The notes beneath the pieces were generated by a model. It did no database searches. It was not told the origin of the DNA and saw only the letters and a program-made list of their open reading frames with translations. From Salinivirgaceae bacterium (GTDB lineage Bacteria > Bacteroidota > Bacteroidia > Bacteroidales > SZUA-534), in contig JAFXQB010000022.1 of NCBI GenBank assembly GCA_017527435.1, positions 62,001 through 126,000 of the forward strand: 64,000 nt of DNA, read 5' to 3'. The translations under genes and the position numbers were made by a program. Numbering within the stretch: the first letter of the stretch is position 1; each line of letters begins with the position of its first letter. Below, piece after piece: positions 9,120-18,430 of the stretch.

Positions 9120-10583
9120 TTATTCAAACGTAAGATTCTGCAGATTCCGTTTTTCAACCTTCTTTTCCAATTCTCTGACATTCAGTCGAATGGGTTCGGC
9201 AATAAATTCGGGAATGTTGAATGAATAAAACATTGCATCGTATTCTGCGGGCGAACGAAGCGGCAGACGGAAAGCCTTTGTTGCATTGCCGCAGGTGTCG
9301 ATGTGTGCAAAAAACGGCTGTGTGAACAACCCGTTCTCTCGGCGGCTCGAAACCACCATCCATCGTCCGTTGGATGACCAGCTGTGATAACTGTCAACAT
9401 CGCCACTGTTCAGGTTGTCGATGCGGTGGGTTGTGCCATCGGAAAGATTGAGCAGCCAAACATCCGATTCAGGGTGCCAAATCGAGAACTGTCCATAGTC
9501 AGAAAACGTGTAAGCCACAAAACGGCCATCGGGCGACGGGCGCGGAAACGAAACGCTTTTGCCTATGGCAGAGGCATTTACTAATGTGTCAACACGATTG
9601 CCAAACTCACCCGTACTGCAATCGTAGGATATGCGGCAAAGATTATAGTGCGCACTATCAGGGGCGGCATTGACATCAACGGCCTTCGCACTACAGAAAT
9701 AAAGCCACAGACCGTCGGGTGAAAAATATGGAAACGTCTCAAAATAGTCTTTCGACATCAAAAGTGGCGAACTAGCAAGTGTATTTGTCTTTGTATCAAG
9801 CACAACCACATCCGACCAATAGTCGATGACTTCGATGCGTTTTGGATTGGCGGCATGAAACATCTGCCTGGTTTCATTCACCGAATAGGCAATGTGCCGC
9901 CCGTCGGGGTGCCATGCAGGATAAACGCAATTACCGCGCGTGGTATCAGTACGGGTGTTGAATAATTGTAACTTACTGCCATTCAAAAGCATAGTACAGC
10001 CGTATGGGCCGCGAACGTGTAGGCTCATCTTGTCGGGATTCCATTGGCAAAACGAATGGCAGTTCACGCAGTTGTTTTGCAACAGATTGTTCTCGACAAT
10101 CGTTTTTTGCTCAAAATCTGACAGACACCGTTGATAGATGCCCATACTGCCAAATGTCTCATATACAGGTGCTATCAGCCTGTATACCAATCCATAATCA
10201 ATGCTATCGGGACTGACAAACAATTCAAAAGGTTTGTATTTTGTCCAACGGCCATTGGCTTTCAATGAAACGTTATAAACAATTGATTTTCCTGCATTTT
10301 CTGCAAGTAAGGCGTGCCATTTTACAATGTTGAAATCGGTAACTTGCGCCGATTGTGAGTGCAGAACCATCTTTCCATCTGACGAACAAATAGTTACATC
10401 GATTTTATCGACATCGCAGTCGGCCATAATATTGAGCGGGGCAATGTTTACGGGAATTGTCGCCTGCGCATAATCGGGCTTGACGGGCGGCAGCACATCA
10501 GAAACCGAATCAACTCTGACCGTCTCGGTACAAGCCGCGCAAATAATTGCAATCAAGATAGTTATGTACTTATTCATCGTCAT
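9120..10583 (-). CDS. Beta-propeller (PD40/TolB-like) lipoprotein with single CxxCH haem c motif, copy 1
   Basis: A short lipoprotein signal with Cys in IICAACTE precedes a domain of about 150 residues, then C172-V-N-C175-H176, which is a c-type haem attachment motif, and then WD40/TolB-like blades (for example YPAWHPDGRHIAYS, FPYFSPDGLWLYF, FPRPSPDGRFVAYTF and YHSWSSNGRWMVV). It should be exported and lipid-anchored. The start overlaps the stop of the upstream DUF6057 gene as ATGA (10580-10583), so translation is probably coupled; a second ATG lies at 10577. A paralogous gene with the same partner lies at 19726. Substrate and redox partner are unknown. Haem attachment is inferred from the motif alone. 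Confidence 0.8.
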   Translation of the reverse strand: MTMNKYITILIAIICAACTETVRVDSVSDVLPPVKPDYAQATIPVNIAPLNIMADCDVDKIDVTICSSDGKMVLHSQSAQVTDFNIVKWHALLAENAGKSIVYNVSLKANGRWTKYKPFELFVSPDSIDYGLVYRLIAPVYETFGSMGIYQRCLSDFEQKTIVENNLLQNNCVNCHSFCQWNPDKMSLHVRGPYGCTMLLNGSKLQLFNTRTDTTRGNCVYPAWHPDGRHIAYSVNETRQMFHAANPKRIEVIDYWSDVVVLDTKTNTLASSPLLMSKDYFETFPYFSPDGLWLYFCSAKAVDVNAAPDSAHYNLCRISYDCSTGEFGNRVDTLVNASAIGKSVSFPRPSPDGRFVAYTFSDYGQFSIWHPESDVWLLNLSDGTTHRIDNLNSGDVDSYHSWSSNGRWMVVSSRRENGLFTQPFFAHIDTCGNATKAFRLPLRSPAEYDAMFYSFNIPEFIAEPIRLNVRELEKKVEKRNLQNLTFE

Positions 10584-12340
10584 TCTTTAAACAGATAATA
10601 CCAATATGTGTCGCCAAAACGTTCGGCCAGACGCGCATCGTGGTGGTTGGGATTGTAAATCGCACCGAACTTATAGAACTGCTCAAGCAGCTGACGGTCG
10701 GCCGTGCCAAAATCTTTTACTGTCTCGGGGTTCTTCATACGCAAATGAAAAACTGCCGCCTCACGAAATGCTCGCGGATAGACCGCGCCATAAAAACGCC
10801 CGCCTAAATTGGCATACTGCATAAATTGTTCTAAATCTTTGTTTAGCAAGTAGTAAGCCATTAGATATTCAAAAGCTAGCCGATTGTTCGGGTTCGTTGC
10901 AAATAATCTATATAGCAATATATCTTTATTTTTTTCAGCATAATAACAATCGTCCGTAATCTGAATGCTACGTTCCCTTGCCCATTCTGCATTTTCATTG
11001 GTACGACCGCTATCGATACGCATGAGACTTTTTCTCGCCCATTTTGCATAAAAGGTTGTATTACAAAGCATTGCGAGATATTTCCGAGCCAGCGGATAGT
11101 TTTCTTTAATGATACTTGTTTCGGCCAGACGCTTCACTGCTCGGGCGCTTTCCTGATAGTCGGGGTTCGATTTTGCAGCCTCATAGGCAAAGCGCTCGGA
11201 AAAATTGATACCCCCCAAATGGTAATATATCTCACACAACGCCATCGACAAATCACCGTATAACTCAAAATCCGGAATTAAACCCGATGGTCCGATTTGT
11301 GCGTACGAAAACATCTTATCACCCAAACTATTGGTTTTGGCTAATGCAAGATTGATGTAAGCCATTGATATTACATCGGTTGGCTGTTTTTGATCAGCAA
11401 TTTTGATAATTCGCCTCCAATCTTTCATCCGCGCGCAGAACTCAATATCACATTTACGATTGGCATCGAAATCGACCATTCGAGCGGAAACTGTACTAAT
11501 TGTTAAAACAACTATCAACCAAGATATTAACGTAGGTTTGAATAATCTGTGAATCTTGCGGTTTTCTGCAGTCGGCAAATTGTTGTTCAATAAACTATCG
11601 GTCAATGGTAAAAATGCGATAAGTATGGTTGCCGCTATCGCCAGTTTCGGTAGAGAGACAACATACCGCGAATAATCGGCACCAAGAAATGTACGTGTCG
11701 CATTTAGCTGAACACCAAACAATTGTCGAGCAACAAATGGCGACGCCACAACTACAAGCATTGAAATTATTGCACTCATTAACAATGCTTTATCGCTGCG
11801 CCTATCGACCATGCAACTACAAAAAACGTATCCCGCGACAAATGCTGCAGGCAGTCCGCCTGCAATCCAAAAGGTTATAAAAGTTAGGAACGGAAGTAAA
11901 GTCGCAACAATTTTTTCTTGCTTTATTTTGTTGATAAGCAAAACAATAACACAACCTATAAGGATGCACACCAAACTGTTGAGCAATGCTTGTTTATCGA
12001 GCAGGGCGCACACAGGCAACATGGTGATAAGCAATGCCCATTGCCAACGATATCTGCTTGATTTTGAGAGTGCGGCAATACACGCAAATATCCCAGTCGA
12101 CAGCATCGAAATAAATATGGCCCCCACTAGCGGGATTATGAAAAACTGCGTCAGAAACCGACCGACATACATTGCCAATCCGCCTGGACGGGCAAGCAGG
12201 CCGAGAAAATAGCCTGTTGTGGACTGAAAAAGTTGGTATTGCTCGCCGTACTGCAACGTCGCGCCATAAGCGAAAGCGTAAAAGGCGTACACGGCAAGCG
12301 CCACAGCAACGTAAGGAATCGATTTAGATAATTTGCTCAT
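10580..12340 (-). CDS. DUF6057-type polytopic membrane protein with TPR-like C-terminal domain, copy 1
   Basis: About 586 residues from ATG 12340; the frame runs two codons further to a TTG at 12346, which I do not favour. The first 290 residues form about eight to ten hydrophobic helices, with a conserved-looking ARPGGLAMYVGRFLTQFF segment between early helices. The rest is soluble and helical, resembling TPR units (FAYEAAKSNPDYQESARAVKRL and following), and ends in ERFGDTYWYYLFKE. It is the first gene of a two-gene unit with the CxxCH propeller lipoprotein. A paralogue with the same layout is at 21245. No biochemical function is known to me for this family. Confidence 0.75.
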   Translation of the reverse strand: MSKLSKSIPYVAVALAVYAFYAFAYGATLQYGEQYQLFQSTTGYFLGLLARPGGLAMYVGRFLTQFFIIPLVGAIFISMLSTGIFACIAALSKSSRYRWQWALLITMLPVCALLDKQALLNSLVCILIGCVIVLLINKIKQEKIVATLLPFLTFITFWIAGGLPAAFVAGYVFCSCMVDRRSDKALLMSAIISMLVVVASPFVARQLFGVQLNATRTFLGADYSRYVVSLPKLAIAATILIAFLPLTDSLLNNNLPTAENRKIHRLFKPTLISWLIVVLTISTVSARMVDFDANRKCDIEFCARMKDWRRIIKIADQKQPTDVISMAYINLALAKTNSLGDKMFSYAQIGPSGLIPDFELYGDLSMALCEIYYHLGGINFSERFAYEAAKSNPDYQESARAVKRLAETSIIKENYPLARKYLAMLCNTTFYAKWARKSLMRIDSGRTNENAEWARERSIQITDDCYYAEKNKDILLYRLFATNPNNRLAFEYLMAYYLLNKDLEQFMQYANLGGRFYGAVYPRAFREAAVFHLRMKNPETVKDFGTADRQLLEQFYKFGAIYNPNHHDARLAERFGDTYWYYLFKE

Positions 12341-12433
12341 TGACAATCGGTTTTGCTATGCGTCAAATTCAAATCGCACAGCAAAGCAAGATAGCATTTA
12401 TTCTGCAATTGGCTTGAATTTTGAGTTTTTCCA

Positions 12434-12472
12434 CAAAAAAATCCAGCAACCCCGTATTTCGGAATTGCTGGA
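12434..12472 (-). terminator. Rho-independent terminator after the SSS symporter
   Basis: An 8-bp stem (TCCAGCAA at 12442-12449 pairing with TTGCTGGA at 12465-12472) is followed, reading the minus strand, by a run of seven T (12435-12441). It lies 35 bases past the symporter stop codon. Confidence 0.8.
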
Positions 12473-12506
12473 ATCATATATAAATCACAGATTGACAGCC
12501 GGTTTA

Positions 12507-14105
12507 TTATGCGGCAATCTTCTTTTTCTTCTTCCCAGTCAGCAGGCTAACCACAACAATGGTGATGCACGAGAGCGGGAAGGCGAACATAATCGGGTCG
12601 ATGAACTTCATCATACCGTCGGTGATGAGCACATCGGTGCCGAACAGAGCCTTGCAGACGCCCAGCGCCGTGGCTTCTTTGGCGTGGATGAACAGCAGCA
12701 GCAGAATGGTCACCACCACGCCCACAATCATACTCGCGAAAGCGCCTTGCTTTGTCACTCGTTTCCAATACAATGCGCAGAAATACGACGGCAGGAACGC
12801 CGATGCGCAAATGCCCATAAACAGCGATGTGCTGATGGCGATGACAGGCGAATCGCTGTGCTCGCCAAGAACAAAGCAGATGATGTAACTAATTAATATC
12901 GAAACCAATACGGCCAGACGAACCATAATTGTCATACGGTCTTTGTGCTCGCGGTTCAGGCGGCGGCCCGAGTTGATATATGTGCCGTAGATGTCGCCGC
13001 CAGCGGCAGCGCCCATCGTGTGGAACTGCGCGCTCAAAGTGGACATACTTGCCGACAGAATGCAGAGCATAAAGATGGTTACGAACCACGTAGGCATCAC
13101 GCGACCAATGAAATACGGAATTATCTTGTCGGACGCTTCAACCATATCGGCGGCGATTTTTCCGTCGTTCAGGTAGAAATAAAGGTTCGACAGCGGGCCA
13201 ACGTGGTAAATCACGCCCACGGTGATAATCAGGAACACGCAACCGATGGCCACACCCTGATTCAGTTTCTTGGTGCTGTTCACAGTCATAAAGCGCACAA
13301 CAAGCTGCGGTTGCGCCAGGCAGCCGATGCCCACGCCCATAATCAGCGATGTGACAAGCGTGAACCACTGCTGCGACCCGAAGCGCGGCATTGCCGTCCA
13401 GCCTTGGTGGCCAACAGCGGCCAGTTTTTCGGGTACCTGATTCGATATTCCTTCCAACGCGCGGTTGGCTTCGGCAAAGCCCATTCCCAGAGCCTTGTAA
13501 ACGCCGAACACCAGCACACCCATACAGATGAACATTATCACGGCCTGCAGGGCATCGGTGTACATCACGCCCTTCATACCGCCAGCCATCACGTATGATG
13601 CCACTATCACGGTGAAAATCAGCAGTGAAAGGTCGAAGCTGATGCCGAACACTTCCTGCATACAGAACACGCCGCCACGCAGAACGGCAGCGGCATAGAG
13701 CGGCATACAAAGGAAGATGACCGATGCGGCGAAAATCCTGATACGCTTTGAGTTATAGTAGGCGCCAAGGAAGTGCGCAAACGATGTGGCGTGCAGTTTC
13801 GCGCCGATGCGACGCGTTGGCCGTCCGAAGATGATGAAGGCGATGACCACGCCCACAAACATATTCAGGAACATCAGCCACTGAATGCCCATTCCGAAGG
13901 TTGCGGCCACACCGCCGAAACCCACTATGGCTGAAGCAGATATGAACGTGGCGCCATACGAGAGCGACATCACGATGGGGTTCATCTCGCCGCCGCCAAT
14001 CAAAAAGTCTTTTGAGTTTTTCGTCTTCTTATAGCCCAAAAATCCCAAAAACGCGATGGCCAGGAAGTAGACCATCACAATCATATACATCGAAAAATTT
14101 TCCAT
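12507..14105 (-). CDS. Sodium:solute symporter family protein (SSS/SSF)
   Basis: A 532-residue inner-membrane Na+-coupled transporter with about 13 hydrophobic helices. The N-terminal part has the family pattern (NSKDFLIGGGEMNPIVMSLSYGATFISASAIVGFGG) and a middle segment MAGGMKGVMYTDALQAVIMF matching the SSF signature. It ends with a lysine-rich GKKKKKIAA tail. The 40-residue symporter accessory protein is encoded just upstream in the same orientation and is the best contextual clue, since this pairing is recurrent for one SSS subfamily. Substrate cannot be told; monocarboxylates, amino acids and sugars are all handled by relatives. Confidence 0.9.
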   Translation of the reverse strand: MENFSMYMIVMVYFLAIAFLGFLGYKKTKNSKDFLIGGGEMNPIVMSLSYGATFISASAIVGFGGVAATFGMGIQWLMFLNMFVGVVIAFIIFGRPTRRIGAKLHATSFAHFLGAYYNSKRIRIFAASVIFLCMPLYAAAVLRGGVFCMQEVFGISFDLSLLIFTVIVASYVMAGGMKGVMYTDALQAVIMFICMGVLVFGVYKALGMGFAEANRALEGISNQVPEKLAAVGHQGWTAMPRFGSQQWFTLVTSLIMGVGIGCLAQPQLVVRFMTVNSTKKLNQGVAIGCVFLIITVGVIYHVGPLSNLYFYLNDGKIAADMVEASDKIIPYFIGRVMPTWFVTIFMLCILSASMSTLSAQFHTMGAAAGGDIYGTYINSGRRLNREHKDRMTIMVRLAVLVSILISYIICFVLGEHSDSPVIAISTSLFMGICASAFLPSYFCALYWKRVTKQGAFASMIVGVVVTILLLLFIHAKEATALGVCKALFGTDVLITDGMMKFIDPIMFAFPLSCITIVVVSLLTGKKKKKIAA

Positions 14106-14128
14106 CTATAAATTATTGATAGTTAATA

Positions 14129-14251
14129 CTAAAGATTGTCGGCATCGTCTTCTTTGTTCCAATACTTTATGCCAAAAATTATCGAGCCTATCACGCATAA
14201 AATCGACAGCAGATAGACAATCCAGATACCAGGGTCGGAAATACCAAACAT
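14129..14251 (-). CDS. Symporter small accessory protein (40 residues)
   Basis: A 40-codon frame read directly from the sequence: it begins MFGISDPGIWIVYLLSILCV, continues with the rest of one hydrophobic helix (ending IIFGIKYWNKEDDADNL) and stops at TAG 14129-14131. One membrane helix is followed by a charged tail. It ends 23 bases before the start of the SSS symporter. Small single-helix proteins opening with M-F-G-x-x-D-P and ending in a W-N-K/acidic tail are known partners of SSS transporters, which supports a real gene despite the size. Confidence 0.82.
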   Translation of the reverse strand: MFGISDPGIWIVYLLSILCVIGSIIFGIKYWNKEDDADNL

Positions 14252-14347
14252 TGTAATGCGGTTTTAAAATTGATGTTTAAAAAAGTGCATAAAAATAGAT
14301 AAATGTGTGATTTTGCTGATTGCCGCGGCTGATTGTACGTAAATCAC

Positions 14348-17155
14348 TTACTTATCGTATGGCGACTTCCCCATCACCCCATTGAAATTCATCGACAGCA
14401 GAACCCCGAAATAGTTGTCGCTCTTTGAGATACGCCTTGCGTAGCGCACACCAGCCGAGATGGGCACGGCAAATCGGTAGATGTGGAAATCGGCCGTCAG
14501 GTCGCAGCCCGATGAGCGCATTGCTGTGTTTTTTCCTTTGTTGACGGCTTCGGCGTAGTCATAAAAGATTTTTGCTTTTATCCGCTTGATATACAGCGCA
14601 CTGCCAAGCGCCAAGTCGGGATAGAGAAGCGGCAGTGAGTACGATGCCATCAAAGTTGTGAGCCGAGTGTTCGACACCGCTTTGTAGCCGCGCGGATAAA
14701 GTACCAACGAATTGAATACAAGGTTGTTACGACTGCTTTCCTGCCAACCGCCGTAGAGCGCGACGCCGTGGTTGGCGAGCAGTCCAGGCAGATAGAGCCA
14801 CGCCTGCGCGGCCGTCTGATGGTTCTCGGGTTGGTCGATGTAGTGATGGTAGTCGCCGCGAAGAACGATGCCCCAGCGCGACTGCAAATCGCGGTGCGCG
14901 AGCCGCCTTAACGATTGAAAATAAAGGCAATAGCCCAGCGTATGGTCGGTGGTATCGACAGCTTTGCGACCATACGACAATTCGGTGTTGATATATTGGT
15001 AAGACGCCTGCGCCGTCAGCGATGTGGTGAAAACGCTCGTTTTCAGCGTCATAGGCACCTGAACAAACGCCACGCCGCGCTTCCGCAGAACATCAAGAGT
15101 AATGGTGCCCTTGTTTGTTTCTTGTTGTGCTTTAAACTTATAGATGTCGCCGCGCACACCGATTATCGGGAAAAATCCCTTGTAGCGGTATTCAAGGAAA
15201 TAATCGTCTTTGCTTTCAGCGGTAAGCCATTGATAACCAGCCGTTAGGAACGATGTGGAAAGTGCGTCCTGCGACATTATGGTCAAGCCAGGACCAACTT
15301 CCGAATCATCAATCCGCACCGAGAGTGGCCCCCAACTGTGAATGTTGAGCAGATGCGCCAAACGACTGTAACGCTGCACTTTATACACGCTGTCGCTGTC
15401 GAAAACCACTCTTTGCTCTTGTTCGGCGAGCGCTTGCGTCTGACTGTTTGCAATGGCCGTCGGCATTTCAGTTTGGGCAGGGTTATCTATCTGTTTTTCA
15501 GCAATCTGAAAGCCATCTGCGGTGTAGTAAGTGAACAGCAGGCTGATGCCGCTCACGCTGCCTGTGCCCACCCCGAACGGACTTTCTGCCACAACACCGA
15601 AAGTACTGTCAGTCAAGCTGTAAGCGTACCAGGCGGTATTGCCGTTGTGGTTGCCAGTCATATAGAGTTTGTTGCCGCAGAACAGCAGATTCGAGATGTC
15701 ATCGTTGATTTGTGGCAGCACAGTGTCGATGGTGTGGTGTTCCAAATCAATCACTGAAACCGACTTGCAATCCTGCTCTATCGCAATGTAACCCAGCAGT
15801 TTATCATCATCGGACCAAGCTACGCGCACAGGCACTGAATTACCCGTTTGAAACCGCGCCGCCCGACTGCCGTCAAGGTTGTGAAGTTCGACAGCCCACT
15901 GCGACGAATCGCTATAACTGATTGACGCTATTTGAGTTGCAGAGTGCGAAAGCGTTGAGCCATAGTAGCGCCCACGGCGAACCAGTGTGCGTTTACGGTG
16001 GCGGTCAAGGTCGTAAGTCACAATTTGGCTGTGGTTGGCGTTTTCCCAGCGAGTGTAGCGCAACTGATTCCAAACCAATAAGTTGCCCGATGCAGAAAAA
16101 TGTTTGACGCTCATTGGCCCAGGACGGGTGATTTTTCTGACTCGGCCTTTGGCGGTGTCAATCGCCACAAACGACGGAATATCAGACAGTTGCTCGCGCA
16201 AAGCAACAACCTTGCCCTGTGCGTTTTTCTGCGGCACAAAGTAACTTGTGTAGTCGCGCGGCGTTGGCTTTGTAAGCAGTCGGGCATTGTCGGGTGCGGC
16301 GTTTTTCGGTCCTGCGGTGAGCGGCTCAAGTGCAGCACGGTAAAACTCAACTTCCTTTAAACCAGTGGTTTCACGTATTCCGCGGCCAAACGGTCGCAGC
16401 GCAATCGGGTGGCGCGCCACACGTTCCATACTGTTCTGCCAAATCTGTGCGCCATAATGTTGCCGCCCGTAACTTATCAGTTGATAACCAAGATGATAGC
16501 GTGTCGGCACATTGTCGGCAAACGAGCCGAACATCGCCTTCTGATAACTGTAAATGCCCTTCTGCGCCACCTGTGCGGCCAAACGGTTGGTGAAATCGCC
16601 CGTGCGTCCGCGCCCCGATGTTGAAGCGCCCGTTTCGTACGCCACAGCATCGCCTTCCAAGAACCAGTAAGGCACGTGCAGCCCGAGCAGAAGCCCTGTG
16701 TACTGCTCGCCGAGCAGGATGCTGAAAAACCGCGATGCGCTCTGATTCAGCATATCGGTTTGCACCACATGGCGGAATTCGTGCAGCACAAGTTGTTGAT
16801 TCCAAGCGTGTTGGTAATTATCGGGCGAAGCAGTTGTGAGCAGATTCATCCGTCGCGGCGCCCAAGCCACTTCGCCATTGGCGTACGCCGCCGACGTGAA
16901 CAGCACCACGGGAACGCGCCTTGGCTGCCAGCCGAGCGTTTTGCCGCCGAACTTGTAAGCCTGTTCAAGATTGTTGGCGTAGATTTGCCCCAGCGCCGTA
17001 TCGCTTTGCGGAAAAATTACATCGAAATGCGCTGTTTTTATGTGAGATAGTCTGCGGAAACGGTCTTGGCCGCTATCGTAGAATTGGCCTTGAGCCGACA
17101 TCGCGGAAAGCACAAAAAACAAGAACAGCAACCGCCTGATTTTTGTATGGCTCAT
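14348..17155 (-). CDS. Secreted three-domain protein: gluzincin-like peptidase, beta-propeller and C-terminal beta-barrel
   Basis: Starting at ATG 17155 (an alternative ATG is at 17167), a signal peptide ends near AQGQ (residue 24). Residues 25-310 form a peptidase-MA-like domain with H125-E126-F-R-H129 and a candidate third zinc ligand E167 in WFLEGDAVAYE, the gluzincin arrangement. Residues about 330-600 are TolB/PD40-like repeats. Residues about 630-935 have alternating amphipathic strands with aromatic girdles, as in outer-membrane barrels. The whole should sit at the outer membrane. It follows the purine nucleoside phosphorylase gene closely. Proteolytic activity is inferred from the motif; substrate unknown. 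Confidence 0.75.
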   Translation of the reverse strand: MSHTKIRRLLFLFFVLSAMSAQGQFYDSGQDRFRRLSHIKTAHFDVIFPQSDTALGQIYANNLEQAYKFGGKTLGWQPRRVPVVLFTSAAYANGEVAWAPRRMNLLTTASPDNYQHAWNQQLVLHEFRHVVQTDMLNQSASRFFSILLGEQYTGLLLGLHVPYWFLEGDAVAYETGASTSGRGRTGDFTNRLAAQVAQKGIYSYQKAMFGSFADNVPTRYHLGYQLISYGRQHYGAQIWQNSMERVARHPIALRPFGRGIRETTGLKEVEFYRAALEPLTAGPKNAAPDNARLLTKPTPRDYTSYFVPQKNAQGKVVALREQLSDIPSFVAIDTAKGRVRKITRPGPMSVKHFSASGNLLVWNQLRYTRWENANHSQIVTYDLDRHRKRTLVRRGRYYGSTLSHSATQIASISYSDSSQWAVELHNLDGSRAARFQTGNSVPVRVAWSDDDKLLGYIAIEQDCKSVSVIDLEHHTIDTVLPQINDDISNLLFCGNKLYMTGNHNGNTAWYAYSLTDSTFGVVAESPFGVGTGSVSGISLLFTYYTADGFQIAEKQIDNPAQTEMPTAIANSQTQALAEQEQRVVFDSDSVYKVQRYSRLAHLLNIHSWGPLSVRIDDSEVGPGLTIMSQDALSTSFLTAGYQWLTAESKDDYFLEYRYKGFFPIIGVRGDIYKFKAQQETNKGTITLDVLRKRGVAFVQVPMTLKTSVFTTSLTAQASYQYINTELSYGRKAVDTTDHTLGYCLYFQSLRRLAHRDLQSRWGIVLRGDYHHYIDQPENHQTAAQAWLYLPGLLANHGVALYGGWQESSRNNLVFNSLVLYPRGYKAVSNTRLTTLMASYSLPLLYPDLALGSALYIKRIKAKIFYDYAEAVNKGKNTAMRSSGCDLTADFHIYRFAVPISAGVRYARRISKSDNYFGVLLSMNFNGVMGKSPYDK

Positions 17156-17209
17156 TGCTGTTCTCATTTTATCTCGACTTAAATCGCAGATTATCAACAC
17201 TGTATCAGA

Positions 17210-18025
17210 TTACAGTTCGTTTATAAGTTCTGTGATTATTGTTGTCATTTGCGGTTCAACACGGCCAGCCACGTCCTGCACTTCGTCGTGCGTGGTCTCG
17301 CCGTCGGGCGTTGCGGGCTTGTCGGTGTTGGTGATTATCGACAGGCCAAGAACGCGGATTCCCATATGGTGAGCCACAATCACTTCGGGCACGGTTGACA
17401 TTCCAGTGGCGTCGGCGCCCCAGATGCGGAACATCTTGTACTCGGCGGGCGTCTCAAGCGTCGGGCCAGGGCTGCCGATGTACACGCCTTCCTGCAGTTT
17501 GATTCCGTGGCGCTCGGCAATTTTGTGAGCGCGCGAAATCAACTCGCCGTCGTAGGTTTTGCTCATATCGGGGAAGCGCGGACCCAGTTCGTGATAGTTG
17601 TAGCCGCGCAGCGGATTCTCGGGGAAGTTGTTGATGTGGTCGCGGATGACCATAATGTCACCAACCTTGAATTCGGGGTTGATTCCGCCCGAAGCGTTCG
17701 ACACTATAAGTGTCTCAATACCAAGGAATTTCATCACTCGGATGGGGAACGTGAGTTGGTTCATCTCGTAGTTCTCGTAGTAATGAAACCGCCCCTGCAT
17801 TGCCACCACCTTCTTACCGCCGAGCTCGCCCAGCAGCAACTGTCCCTTATGTCCATCGACAGTCGAAATCGGGAAGCCAGGAATGTCCTTGTAAGCGATT
17901 GATTTATCGACTTTTATCTTGTCGCCCAAACCGCCCAGGCCACTGCCCAGCACAATTCCCACCTGCGGCTTGTAGTTAAGCCCCTGCAGGACGAATTCGG
18001 CTGTTTTTTTGAAATTTTCAATCAT
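17210..18025 (-). CDS. Purine nucleoside phosphorylase, trimeric type (inosine/guanosine)
   Basis: Phosphorolyses inosine, guanosine and their deoxy forms to the base and (deoxy)ribose-1-phosphate in cytoplasmic purine salvage. The 271 residues hold the trimeric PNP motifs: phosphate-binding VLGSGLGG, GRFHYYENY, SNASGGINP, GPTLETPAEY, the purine-binding DATGMSTVPE and NTDKP. Length and motifs separate it from the hexameric DeoD type. The start is 12 bases after the stop of the small upstream gene, and the gluzincin gene follows, so all three may be one transcript. Confidence 0.94.
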   Translation of the reverse strand: MIENFKKTAEFVLQGLNYKPQVGIVLGSGLGGLGDKIKVDKSIAYKDIPGFPISTVDGHKGQLLLGELGGKKVVAMQGRFHYYENYEMNQLTFPIRVMKFLGIETLIVSNASGGINPEFKVGDIMVIRDHINNFPENPLRGYNYHELGPRFPDMSKTYDGELISRAHKIAERHGIKLQEGVYIGSPGPTLETPAEYKMFRIWGADATGMSTVPEVIVAHHMGIRVLGLSIITNTDKPATPDGETTHDEVQDVAGRVEPQMTTIITELINEL

Positions 18026-18037
18026 CGTTCAACGCAT

Positions 18038-18310
18038 TTATTTTGCGCCCACAATGTCGCGCAATTTGTTGTAGATGTCGTCGGCAGCGGCAATCGCTTC
18101 GTTTTTGATACCATTGAAATATGCCTTGTCCTTTTTGTCGCCCTTGTTGATTTTGTCAAGGCTCGAATCGAGAATGTCAAGAGCCTTTTCAATCAGCCCC
18201 AACACGTCGTCCTTCTTTTCAGGATGAAGAACAATGACATTGCTGCAATCAGAAACTATTTCTGAAACTAAATACTTTACGTCGCTTTTTAAATCTCTAA
18301 TACTTGCCAT
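18038..18310 (-). CDS. Small helical hypothetical protein
   Basis: A 90-residue protein I do not recognise. It is predicted to be cytoplasmic and almost entirely helical, with no signal peptide. Charged heptad-like stretches include DDVLGLIEKALDILDSSLDKI, interrupted by a KGDKKDK hinge. The ATG at 18310 and close spacing to the PNP gene (12 bases) suggest real co-transcription. Function unknown; a role with PNP is not implied by the sequence. Confidence 0.7.
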   Translation of the reverse strand: MASIRDLKSDVKYLVSEIVSDCSNVIVLHPEKKDDVLGLIEKALDILDSSLDKINKGDKKDKAYFNGIKNEAIAAADDIYNKLRDIVGAK

Positions 18311-18430
18311 AATTGTAAATTTTTAAAAACTCACTAATATATAATTTTTTGCGATACCGATATTGACAAAAACAAAACAGCGCTTATTTACCAGTCAATA
18401 CTGCTTTTGCAATATAGAAGAAGTTGATTA

